DNA from: Nanobdellota archaeon
Lineage (GTDB): Archaea > Nanobdellota > Nanobdellia > Woesearchaeales > UBA11576
Length of the DNA stretch: 36,781 nt
Direction: 5' to 3'
Assembly: GCA_018830225.1 (NCBI GenBank)
Contig: JAHJSS010000019.1
Span: forward strand, 1 to 36,781
Numbering within the stretch: the first letter of the stretch is position 1; each line of letters starts with the position of its first letter. Made by a program: the position numbers and the translations under genes. The notes beneath the pieces were generated by a model that saw only the letters and a program-made list of their open reading frames with translations, made no database searches and was not told the DNA's origin. This document shows, piece by piece, positions 1-8,800 of this stretch.

Positions 1-284
1 ATCTCCTCGACTGTCTTGGTGTACTCGACCTGCTGCGTGGCCTTGAACCAGATGAACCAGCCAACAGCAGCGATGACAAGAATAAGGATAATACCATATA
101 CAATCATGAACTTAGGGACTCTCTTCCCCTGCTGCTTGGCAAGGACAAACTGCGAAGCATCCTCAATGGCCTCAATAGGGTGGCCGACCTCTGCGAGCTT
201 GCGCTTGATATGGTGTATCTTGAAGCCCTTGGCAAGATGCTTCTCAACATACCTCACAAGCTCTGGATTAGGTCTCTTGGCCAT
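1..284 (-). CDS. Small membrane protein, truncated at the window edge (N-terminal helical motif plus one TM helix)
   Basis: Own translation of the minus strand from ATG at 284: MAKRPNPELVRYVEKHLAKGFKIHHIKRKLAEVGHPIEAIEDASQFVLAKQQGKRVPKFMIVYGIILILVIAAVGWFIWFKATQQVEYTKTVEE. Open to position 1; not in the ORF track because it has no stop in the window. Confidence 0.85.
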   Translation of the reverse strand, partial: MAKRPNPELVRYVEKHLAKGFKIHHIKRKLAEVGHPIEAIEDASQFVLAKQQGKRVPKFMIVYGIILILVIAAVGWFIWFKATQQVEYTKTVEE

Positions 285-321
285 GATAACCTCTTTTTCT
301 AACTCAAAACCAATGACTGCG

Positions 322-468
322 CTAACCGCCGAAAAACTCTTTCTGCTGCTTCGACCACACCTTGTTAGGAGTCTTTTTGAGCCATTCAACATACATCTCA
401 ATGAACTTAAGACGCTCCTCAGCATTCTGCTTTTTCTGCTTTTCAAGCTCCTCAAGGTCTGGTTTCAT
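322..468 (-). CDS. Small 48-aa charged hypothetical protein
   Basis: Own translation: MKPDLEELEKQKKQNAEERLKFIEMYVEWLKKTPNKVWSKQQKEFFGG*. The ATG overlaps the upstream stop (TGATG), consistent with translational coupling. Confidence 0.7.
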   Translation of the reverse strand: MKPDLEELEKQKKQNAEERLKFIEMYVEWLKKTPNKVWSKQQKEFFGG

Positions 469-1127
469 CATTCCCTCGCAATCCTCTTGAAACGGATCCT
501 TGTCCCTTCATCAAACCAGGACAAAAACCCTTCCAACTTTTCATGACTGATATCGTCAAAGAACAACTCATATAAAAACTTTGCATCTTCCAAGTCCTTA
601 TCAGAGCCCAAATAGAGCTTATATGCTATCTGAAGCTCTATCGGTGAAATCCTCAACCTGTGAAGCCCGTTCAACACGAGCTCTATGGAGTTTTCCATCA
701 CGAACCCGTCTGTAGATGTCTTCTTGAACTTCAGCTCCATATTGGGGATAAACCTCCCTTTCCTGGAGAACCGTATCGCGTGACCCGCCCTCAAGTATTC
801 CTCAAAAGCGCCCTTGCAGTCAGCGGTATTCAGGCATTCAAAATCCTCTGATAATAAATCCCATAATCCCTTGAACTCCTCAAAAGAGAGCTCGTCAACC
901 AACAGATCAACATCTTCTGTCTCACGGCTCCTACCAAACAATATGGAGATATAACCTGAAACCAATACAAACCTAATCTTCAGGTCTGAAAGGTGTTCAC
1001 AGAAGTCAATAACGAAGCGGTCAAGATAATTCAGCTCCTTGGCAAAAGAAATCCTGTTCTGCCTGAATTCATACTCCATAGGCCGGATAAAGCCCGATTC
1101 GTTTATAAAGGTTTCTGCCGTGCTCAA
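468..1127 (-). CDS. Nucleotidyltransferase-like protein (MNT/AbiEii fold-like)
   Basis: Segment VLVSGYISILFGRSRETEDVDLLV resembles the hG[GS]...DhDh motif of the nucleotidyltransferase superfamily; operon overlap on both sides. Confidence 0.6.
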   Translation of the reverse strand: MSTAETFINESGFIRPMEYEFRQNRISFAKELNYLDRFVIDFCEHLSDLKIRFVLVSGYISILFGRSRETEDVDLLVDELSFEEFKGLWDLLSEDFECLNTADCKGAFEEYLRAGHAIRFSRKGRFIPNMELKFKKTSTDGFVMENSIELVLNGLHRLRISPIELQIAYKLYLGSDKDLEDAKFLYELFFDDISHEKLEGFLSWFDEGTRIRFKRIARE

Positions 1128-1468
1128 GGCTTCTTGCAGTCCGGAACTATCTTCAGGCCGCTCTCGCCTTCGAACATGCTCATGCTCAGAGTCACCTTCT
1201 TGCGCTCTTTTGGACCGAGAACGCCCACATTACTCCGTCTGACAGACTCGTTGGTTCCATTGGCCATCGTTATGATGATGTCGCAGTCAGCCTCATAGTC
1301 CTTGTCGTTCTGCATCACGAAAGATATCCTGTCTTTTGTCTGGTTGTTCACTGAGGAAACACCCTCATGAGATGCGTTGATCAGCACAACAGGCTGCTGA
1401 CCAGACAGGAACGACCTATTGCAGCCCGCAACAAGGAGAAACAACACCAGCAAAAGCAACCATCTCAT
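1124..1468 (-). CDS. Hypothetical lipoprotein-like secreted protein
   Basis: N-terminus MRWLLLLVLFLLVAGCNRS looks like a signal peptide with lipobox-like AGC; overlaps its neighbours by 4 nt. Confidence 0.6.
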   Translation of the reverse strand: MRWLLLLVLFLLVAGCNRSFLSGQQPVVLINASHEGVSSVNNQTKDRISFVMQNDKDYEADCDIIITMANGTNESVRRSNVGVLGPKERKKVTLSMSMFEGESGLKIVPDCKKP

Positions 1469-2073
1469 CTTGCAACACCCTCCAGTGCAGTGTGGACTTC
1501 AACAGCAGCCATGCCCAATCCCACGAAAAAAGAGCCCAGCTCCTGCCCAGCCCTCATCTGCCAGGGGCTCTCTGCGAACGATGCTATGACTGTCCTGAAC
1601 TTGAACTTCCTGGCGAACACTATGTTCTGCATCATGCGTCCCAGGAAAAGAGCCCTGTCGCGCGGGCTTGCGCTGACCAGGGCTGAGAAGTTGAAGCCGA
1701 TGGCGACACCCTTCTCTTTCGCAAGCACTGCAAGGATGTGGTTCAAGCCTGATGCCCTGTGGTGCAGGAAATCCTTCCTCCTGTGGAACTCGAGATTGAA
1801 AAGTATGTCAGGCCTTATCTTCTCGATGATGTGGCGCAGCTGCATCTGGTCATCCGGAGCCCTGACAATAGTCAGGAACTTCCCCTTGTACTTCTTGACA
1901 TCCTCTGGCTTGCAGAGGATGGCAGTGGACAGTTTGACTCTTGTTTTTTTCTGAAATTCGCTGATATCCTTTGGTGTATCATAAACAAAACATAAAGAGG
2001 CAATACCAAGCTTTTCAGCTATCTCAATGAACTCAGGCTCATTCCCTTTCGGAAAAACAAAGTCATTCATCAT
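1465..2073 (-). CDS. rnp3: RNase P protein component 3 (Rpp30/PHP-like)
   Basis: Rpp30-like pattern: DILFNLEFHRRKDFLHHRASGLNHILAVLAKEKGVAIGFNFSALV...ARKFKFRTVIASFAESPWQMRAGQEL. Confidence 0.8.
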   Translation of the reverse strand: MMNDFVFPKGNEPEFIEIAEKLGIASLCFVYDTPKDISEFQKKTRVKLSTAILCKPEDVKKYKGKFLTIVRAPDDQMQLRHIIEKIRPDILFNLEFHRRKDFLHHRASGLNHILAVLAKEKGVAIGFNFSALVSASPRDRALFLGRMMQNIVFARKFKFRTVIASFAESPWQMRAGQELGSFFVGLGMAAVEVHTALEGVAR

Positions 2074-2558
2074 CCAAACCCGAATACCCTCAGCTTCAGC
2101 AACAGCAGGCGTTCTTTGACACGATAATAGACAGACTCGACAGGATCGAAAGTGTCAGGAGCGGCCTCAAACTTCAGCGAGACCCCCATATGAGAGTAAA
2201 GTCTCTTAAAAATGTATCTTGTCCTTGGCATGTGGTGCTCTGAAGTCACGACAGTGATGTTCTTCGGCTTCTTTTCCTTGAGCAGCTCCCAGCAGAACAC
2301 AGCATTATGGACTGTGTCGCGCGAGTGTCGCTCGAGAAGTATCTTCTCATGCGGGATGAAGTTCAGCAGCATCACGCGCATTACCACAGACTCGGGCACC
2401 CTGTATCTGGCAGGCCCTCCGCTGAGCAAGACCTTTGAGTAGTTGTTCTTCCTGTAGAGCTGGACCGCCTTCCTGACGCGTGCAATCATGCAGTCACTGG
2501 GCCTGCCGTCAGGCCTGGGCGAGCAGCCGAGCACTATCAGCACATTCTTGAAGCTCAT
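2070..2558 (-). CDS. DUF218 / YdcF-SanA-like family protein
   Basis: VLIVLGCSPRPDGRPSDCMIARVRKAVQLYRK...VLLSGGPARYRVPESVVM...ERHSRDTVHNAVFCWELL...ITVVTSEHHMPRTRYIF. Confidence 0.85.
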   Translation of the reverse strand: MSFKNVLIVLGCSPRPDGRPSDCMIARVRKAVQLYRKNNYSKVLLSGGPARYRVPESVVMRVMLLNFIPHEKILLERHSRDTVHNAVFCWELLKEKKPKNITVVTSEHHMPRTRYIFKRLYSHMGVSLKFEAAPDTFDPVESVYYRVKERLLLLKLRVFGFG

Positions 2559-3412
2559 CTTATAAGCCCCATCAAGTCAGAGAGCATCTTCTCATCGTAG
2601 GCTATCAGCGGAGTCAAGAGCGCTGTCTTGATATCGCCATACTTGTCTAGCTCAAAATCCTCAAATCTGTCTCCTACAACCACCGCCCTACAATTGTTTT
2701 TTTCGGCGAAGCCGTCAATATCTGAGAGAGCATTTATTTGTGTGAATCTTATGTCGTAACCGTAACTGAATCTCATCAAAGAATCAATATATTTTTCTTT
2801 TCTACCCAGCGGAAAAACAATACAACCTCTCTTCATCATGAGCCAGGCAGCGGCGAGGGACTTCTCGTCTTCTATCAGGCAAACAACATTTCCTGTGATC
2901 CCGACAGGCAGGCCGCCGAAGCAGGGGATGGTCTTGTGAAAGATGAATGTTTTTTCATGGATCTCGACGCCGACATCAAGGTCAGCACCCTTCATCTTTG
3001 CTTTTAGATTGAACGTGTTGCCGACAGCATCGCCAAGGAAGATATCTGTCTCATTAGAAGACTTTGGAAACTTCTTGTTTGTCCTTTTGGTTGAGATGCG
3101 GAAGGTGGTGGGTTTTTCGTGTTTTACAACACTACCAGCATAATCAATAACTTTCTCTTTTATGGCATCTGGCAAGCTTTCAACGACGACAGCCGGGCTT
3201 AGAGAGACCAGGCCAAAGACATTTTTCAGTGAAGAAACCGCAGCAGAATCAGAAGTGTAGACAAATATCCTCCCCCTGACCTTCTTGATCTCAGCGGTTA
3301 TGCTGTTCTTATTGAGGCAGTCGCGCAGGTTATATACCAGCCTGTCCTCGAACATGAAGCGGTTCTTGCCCTTCAAGGCCAGCTCGCCATAACGGCAGAT
3401 AATGCAATCCAT
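2555..3412 (-). CDS. ThiI-like THUMP protein with degenerate PP-loop (tRNA 4-thiouridine sulfurtransferase homologue)
   Basis: N-terminus MDCIICRYGELALKGKNRFMFEDRLVYNLRDCL is ThiI NFLD-like, followed by a THUMP domain. GLPVGITGNVVCLIEDEKSLAAAWLMMKRGC aligns to the ThiI PP-loop region but lacks SGGxDS. Start placed at the internal Met (track ORF begins at 3436). Confidence 0.8.
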   Translation of the reverse strand: MDCIICRYGELALKGKNRFMFEDRLVYNLRDCLNKNSITAEIKKVRGRIFVYTSDSAAVSSLKNVFGLVSLSPAVVVESLPDAIKEKVIDYAGSVVKHEKPTTFRISTKRTNKKFPKSSNETDIFLGDAVGNTFNLKAKMKGADLDVGVEIHEKTFIFHKTIPCFGGLPVGITGNVVCLIEDEKSLAAAWLMMKRGCIVFPLGRKEKYIDSLMRFSYGYDIRFTQINALSDIDGFAEKNNCRAVVVGDRFEDFELDKYGDIKTALLTPLIAYDEKMLSDLMGLIR

Positions 3413-3467
3413 GAGGCGTAATAAAGAAGAAGACAATATAAAGGTTTAGATTGAGTAAAAAAACATT

Positions 3468-3599
3468 GCGGCGCCGCGTGAAGCTCGGCGTTCGTGATAT
3501 TTGGTGCGGTCTGACATCCCCGTAAGGGACGTCCCCCTGTCAGAATATAATATTTAGTCTAAGCGCCTGCGCACATTCACGGCGGCGCCGCGTGAAGCT
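3468..3599. repeat. Intergenic element bounded by 18-bp perfect direct repeats GCGGCGCCGCGTGAAGCT
   Basis: Copies at 3468-3485 and 3582-3599; between them an inverted repeat TCTGACA (3510-3516)/TGTCAGA (3538-3544). Confidence 0.85.
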
Positions 3600-3969
3600 A
3601 AGCGTGCTTCTCCTTGTAGTCCTTTATAGCTGCTTTCAGCGCATCTATGCCGAGGATAGAGCAATGTATCTTCAGCTGGGGAAGCTCTCCGCCAAGATAG
3701 TCTATCACATCCTGCTTGGTCAGTTTCATAGCATCATCAACAGTCTTGCCCTTCACGATCGCGCAGACAGCGTCTGACGCAGCAATAGCAGCACAGCAGC
3801 CGAAAGTCAGGAACTTAGCCTCCTTGATTATCCCTTTCTCGACCTTGATATAAACTTTCATGACATCACCACAAGCGGTATTGCCTACCTCGCCGATGCC
3901 GTTCGCCTTCTTCAGCTCCCCGGCATTCTTCGGATTCCTGAAATGCTCCATCACTTTCTTAGAGTACAT
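3598..3969 (-). CDS. iscU: Fe-S cluster assembly scaffold IscU/NifU-N
   Basis: YSKKVMEHFRNPKNAGEL...GNTACGDVMKVYIKV...FLTFGCCAAIAASDAV...LPQLKIHCSILGIDALKAAI: the three conserved cysteines are present. Confidence 0.93.
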   Translation of the reverse strand: MYSKKVMEHFRNPKNAGELKKANGIGEVGNTACGDVMKVYIKVEKGIIKEAKFLTFGCCAAIAASDAVCAIVKGKTVDDAMKLTKQDVIDYLGGELPQLKIHCSILGIDALKAAIKDYKEKHA

Positions 3970-5128
3970 CCTTCAACACCCTCTTCAGAGGACTTATCTT
4001 CCTCAGCTTCTCGACATACTTCTTCAGACTGCCTATCGTGTAGTCTATCTCCTCTTCTGTCGTGAAACGGCTCAAAGTCATGCGCAGGGTCCCGTTCGCA
4101 AGACCCTTGTCAAGGCCTATCGCAAGAAGGACATGGCTTGGCTCCAAAGAATGTGAAGAGCACGCGCTGCCTGTCGAGGTGCATATCCCGCTCACGTCAA
4201 GATAGGAGCCAAGGGCCTCTCCCTCTACATTGGCAAAAGCGATGTTCACGTTGTTGCAAAGCCTTTTCTCACCGCGCGGACCGTTAAGCTTCACGTCATG
4301 AATCTCTTTCTCGATGCCTGAAATCAGCCGATCCCTCAACTTCGCAATCCTTTTCGCATCAGAATCTGAAGAGAGCTTCACTGCCTTGGCAAAACCCATT
4401 ATTCCAGGCACGTTCTCAGTGCCTGCACGCAGCTTGAACTCGTGCGCACCTCCGTGCTGGATGCTTGCCATCTTCGTGCCTTTCCTGACGTACAATGCAC
4501 CGACTCCTTTCGGACCGTGGATCTTGTGAGAAGACATGGATATAAGGTCTACAGGAACCTTCTTCGCGTTTATAGGAACCTTTGTGAAGCTCTGCACCGC
4601 ATCTGTGTGAAACATGACTCCGTGCTCCCTGCATATATTCCCTATCTTCTCCAGCGGCTGTATAGTCCCTATCTCGTTGTTTCCGTGGATGATTGATACA
4701 AGGAGCGTCTTCGGAGTGATAGCCTTCCTGAGATCATCGAGAATGACAAACCCTTCATTATCCACCCCCAGATACTTAATCTCGAACCCCTCTTTCTCCA
4801 ATGCCTTGCAGGTATTCAACACAGCAGGATGCTCTATCTTTGTGGTTATGATGTGATTGCCTTTATCCCTGTTGGCATAAGCAACCCCTTTGATAGCAAG
4901 ATTGTCAGACTCTGTCCCGCCAGAGGTGAATATTATCTCATCATATCCTGCATTGAGCTTCTTCGCAACATCCTCCCTGGCCTCTGTCAGGTAGCGCTTA
5001 GCCTCCTGCCCCTTCTGGTGTATGCTTGAAGGATTCCCATAAACATCACTGAAGAAAGGGAGCATCTCCTTGACCACTGCTGGATCGACCATTGTTGTAG
5101 CGCCGTTATCAAGATATATTTTCTTCAT
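3959..5128 (-). CDS. iscS: Cysteine desulfurase IscS/NifS
   Basis: MKKIYLDNGATTMVDPAVV...SSHKIHGPKGVGALYVRKG...CTSTGSACSSHSLEPSHVLLAIGL. Start placed at MKKIYLDNG (5128); the track ORF begins at 5155. Confidence 0.95.
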   Translation of the reverse strand: MKKIYLDNGATTMVDPAVVKEMLPFFSDVYGNPSSIHQKGQEAKRYLTEAREDVAKKLNAGYDEIIFTSGGTESDNLAIKGVAYANRDKGNHIITTKIEHPAVLNTCKALEKEGFEIKYLGVDNEGFVILDDLRKAITPKTLLVSIIHGNNEIGTIQPLEKIGNICREHGVMFHTDAVQSFTKVPINAKKVPVDLISMSSHKIHGPKGVGALYVRKGTKMASIQHGGAHEFKLRAGTENVPGIMGFAKAVKLSSDSDAKRIAKLRDRLISGIEKEIHDVKLNGPRGEKRLCNNVNIAFANVEGEALGSYLDVSGICTSTGSACSSHSLEPSHVLLAIGLDKGLANGTLRMTLSRFTTEEEIDYTIGSLKKYVEKLRKISPLKRVLKDVL

Positions 5129-5685
5129 TTTAATCCTTCCTTGCAGATATTGCAATTTTCAGGTATTATTTTATGTTTTCTATACTCTGAACATTCTTCT
5201 ATTTCGTTCCGAAACTCGCAATAACTTTTTTTATTCCATTGCTTTCTTTTATCAATTGTTTCCCTTAAAAGAGCTATTTTAAATAACCCTTCTTTTGTTA
5301 GATGCTCTTTTCTTTCCATTAAGTTTATACATTTTTTCCATGCTAAAAACTCCGCTTTCTTCGAGTTTGAAACAAAGTCCATATCATTCAGCAAATCGAC
5401 AATTTTCTTTGCTTCTTGAAGTTTTGTCACTTTAAAAGCAACACAATCTCTTGCGTTGGTTAGTCCTTTTTTTCTGCTTGATTTTGAACTTTGAAAATAG
5501 ATATGGCCTATACCCCCAAGGTATTCTCTTATTTTTTCAAGAACCTCTCTTTCGGATTCAGTTAGTTTTATAGTAAAATCCGCTACCACCTGCTTCGAGT
5601 TTCCAGTTTTACCGCTTTTTTTGATGACTATACAAAAACAGCCTTCTCCTTCTATAAATCCGAGTAACCAACGTATATCCATCAT
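5125..5685 (-). CDS. Free-standing LAGLIDADG-type homing endonuclease
   Basis: N-terminal RWLLGFIEGEGCFCIVI matches the LAGLIDADG helix pattern; 186 aa, single motif; its stop overlaps the nifS start (ATGA). Confidence 0.85.
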   Translation of the reverse strand: MMDIRWLLGFIEGEGCFCIVIKKSGKTGNSKQVVADFTIKLTESEREVLEKIREYLGGIGHIYFQSSKSSRKKGLTNARDCVAFKVTKLQEAKKIVDLLNDMDFVSNSKKAEFLAWKKCINLMERKEHLTKEGLFKIALLRETIDKRKQWNKKSYCEFRNEIEECSEYRKHKIIPENCNICKEGLK

Positions 5686-5706
5686 AAATTAACAAATAGC
5701 AACTTA

Positions 5707-5723
5707 TATATAAACCTTTATAT
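5707..5723 (-). promoter_or_regulatory. Archaeal BRE/TATA promoter for the LAGLIDADG-nifS operon
   Basis: Minus-strand AAAGGTTTATATATAAG about 25-30 bp upstream of the ATG at 5685. Confidence 0.6.
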
Positions 5724-5756
5724 CTTAATATGATCCGCCGCATCCAGAGGTTAAAT

Positions 5757-5772
5757 AGAAACATTTATATAG
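5757..5772 (+). promoter_or_regulatory. Archaeal BRE/TATA promoter for the giant membrane protein
   Basis: AGAAACATTTATATAG. Its position argues for translation starting at 5810 rather than 5777. Confidence 0.6.
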
Positions 5773-5809
5773 TCAATTGCCATTCCGTAGTAACAACAGA
5801 GGGGTATTG

Positions 5810-8800
5810 ATGAGAAGTAGTAAAGCTATCACTAATTATGCAGTCATCCTCCTAACGGTCCTAGTGCTTATTTCTAGCTCTGTAAGCGCAATAGCAGAGG
5901 ATTTCAGCGCTTTCGGCGAAAAAAAAGACGTAAGCGTCTGCGCCTGCGACCTCACAACAGACCACATCACAATCCACAATACAGGGGATATAACAAGCAC
6001 TTTCATGATAGACGCAGAAGGCAGAGCCGCTGAATGGACCGACCTCGCACCCCAGACATTCTACCTTGAACAAGGAGAAGTGAAGACAGTAGAGAGATTC
6101 ATCAAAGTCCCCTGCAGGGCAAGGGGAGACTACACACTAAACACGACCGTAAGGACACTCTTCGACATGGAAAAGGTGCTTGAACAGACACTCAAAGTCC
6201 AGAACTGCCCGAATATCCAGATCATACCCAAATTCTCAGGAGCACAGCAGGAATGCCCGTGCACACCTGTTCAGTACAGCTTCGAAGTTGTCAACACAGG
6301 AAACCACATAGAGACATACGAGATAAGCGTAGAGCCATACTCCGAAGCGATATCTCTCAGCACAGACTTCCTCGTGCTAGAGCCCGGAGAGAAACAAGAG
6401 ATCCTGGTCTTCATAAACCTCGAATGCGGCCAGTACGGAGAGAAGATATTCACATTCAATGCGCGCGCCCAAGGAACTGGAATCCTGGGCCAGACAGACT
6501 TTGTCCTTGACATAAACAAATGCTATGACTACTATATCCTTGTCGGCGAAGAATACAATGTATGCCAAGGCATACCAAACATAATACTCTTCCAGATAGA
6601 CAACAAAGCAAACATAGCCAACGAATACTTCCTGGCTGTCGAAGGCGCCGACTGGGCATACCCGGAAAACGAGACAATCGCTGCTTGGGGCGGAGAGACA
6701 AAGGAATCAAACATACTCGTATTCCCGCCCGACGAAGAAGAGTCCCTGCACACAATCACCTTGCGGTCTATGTCAGCCAGAGGAGAGGAAGAGAGGATAA
6801 AGGAAATCCTGCTCGAGACAGAAAAATGCTATGACTACGAGCTTGTCGAGACAGAAGGTGTCTTCCAGGCGACCGAGTGCAAGACAAAAGACCACATATT
6901 CACGCTCAAGAACATCGGTGGACGAGACACCACATACTACATCGACGCTGAAGGTCTTGAATGGATGACAACAAGCCCTGAGCCGATAACACTCGGCGCA
7001 GGACAGGAAGAATCCATAGTCTTCCGCGGAGAGGCACCATGCGAAAGCGCAGGCGAATACATTGAGAACATCTACATCACAATCGAAGAGATAAACCAGA
7101 CATATCTCGAAGAAAAAACAGTCACTGTCCATGCCAAAGAAGAGGTATACATGCCAGAGATAGATATCCCTGACCTGAAGATAGACTATGCTGGCGGTGA
7201 GACAGAGATCAAGATAACAAACAATGGATTCGAGACAGCAACATACCTCCTCGGACTTGTCGCAAGCGACTGGATAACGCTGGACACCAGCAGCGTGGAG
7301 CTCGCGCCAGGAGAGAACACAACTCTTCTTCTACAGGCTTGGCCGACAGAAGATGTCCCTGAGGAAACCTATGCCGGAGAGCTCACAGCAAGGGTCCAAG
7401 GAGAGGAAATAGAATACTCAACAGACTTCACAGTAGAGCTGAGAGAAAACGCTGGCTGGCCGTTGTGGCTCATCGCAGCCATCGCCGGCGGAGCACTCCT
7501 GCTGATCATAATAATAGTCATCCTCGTGGTCTTCCTCAGCAAGAAGAGGAAGAAGAAGGAAAAGAAGGAAGAGCCAAAGGAAGAGAAGAAAGAAGACAAG
7601 GAAATAATAACAATAGACAAGAGAGAATACAGGAGAAAGAAGAAGGAAGAGAAGAAAACAAGGCTTTGGCCGATACTCCTTCTGCTCTTGCTGGCATTGA
7701 TAGTCGCTGGCGGGCTCTATTATGCATTCAGCACAGGACTTCTGGGTGGAGAAAGGAACGAGACCATAAGCGAAGAGCCCGAAGAGCTTGAAGAGATGCC
7801 TGAAACCGTCGAAGAGCGGGTCGTCCCTGTGACTCCTACGCCAGAAGAGACAGAGACCGGCGTGCTGACAAACGTAGAGATAGAGGAATCGCTCATAACA
7901 ATAGACCGGAGCGGTGTCGCTGGTGAAGGAAACAAGATAATAATATCAAATGAAACAGAAATAAACCTTCTGCTCTCCATAAAGAACCCGACAGACAGGA
8001 AGGCAAAATTCACTATCCACACGCCAGAGAACAGCTGGCTTAGCTTTGAAAGGGACAAAATAACTGTGATGCCGAACGCAACAGACACCACAAACATAAA
8101 GATCACACCTGACCTCGGGGCGCTCAAAGACAACGACTACGCACTAACAATCAACACGACACTTGAAGGAAAGAAGATATATTACGAAGAAACGCTCGAC
8201 CTCGTGCTCACCACACAGAAGACAGGGATCAAAAGCCTGTGGCCCTGGCTGCTCGCAGGACTCGTGGCGCTCGCAATAATAATACTCATAATAAGTCTTG
8301 CAACAATGAAGAGAAAACCAGAGATAAAGAAAGATAAAGAACTGATGAAAGAAAAGAAGGTAAAAGAAGAAAAGAAACCAAAGAAAGAAACAAAAAAGGC
8401 AGAGAAGAAAGCAGAAAGCAGAAGCGGCGTGTGGATGCCTGTTGTCGCAGGAATAATCATAATAATACTCCTGGCGGCACTCGGTTTCTGGGCATACAAC
8501 ACATTCCAGCCAGCCGGTGAAGGGGGCGAAATCAACGAGACAGAAAAGGCTGCACAAGAGCCTGCTGCTGAAGAACCGACAGACACACAAACTCAGCCAG
8601 AAGAGCTGAAACTCACAGAAGAGGATGTTGAAGAGGCCCTCATAACAATAGACAGAAGCGGCGTGCCTGGAAGCGGAGATGTCCTGAAGCTCGACCAAGA
8701 ACAATACACTCTCCCAATCTCTATAAAGAACCCGACAGACAGGAAAGCGAGATTCACAGTCAACACAAGCAACGAGAGCTGGGTCGTGTTCGACCAGTAC

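Noticed and set aside
16-546. 176-aa plus-strand ORF at the left edge
   Set aside because: Minus-strand frames in the same interval give a coherent TM protein and a coupled 48-aa ORF; this ORF is their antisense.
468-1127. AbiEii/MNT toxin-antitoxin system
   Set aside because: The nucleotidyltransferase-like motif is present, but the partner genes look like housekeeping operon members and the 48-aa ORF is not recognisable as an antitoxin.
5686-5809. Group I intron or intein around the LAGLIDADG gene
   Set aside because: The endonuclease has its own promoter and start, and neighbouring genes (nifS, giant protein) appear uninterrupted.
8144-8704. 186-aa minus-strand Phe/Cys/Leu-rich ORF
   Set aside because: Shadow of the Lys/Glu-rich linkers of the plus-strand giant membrane protein.
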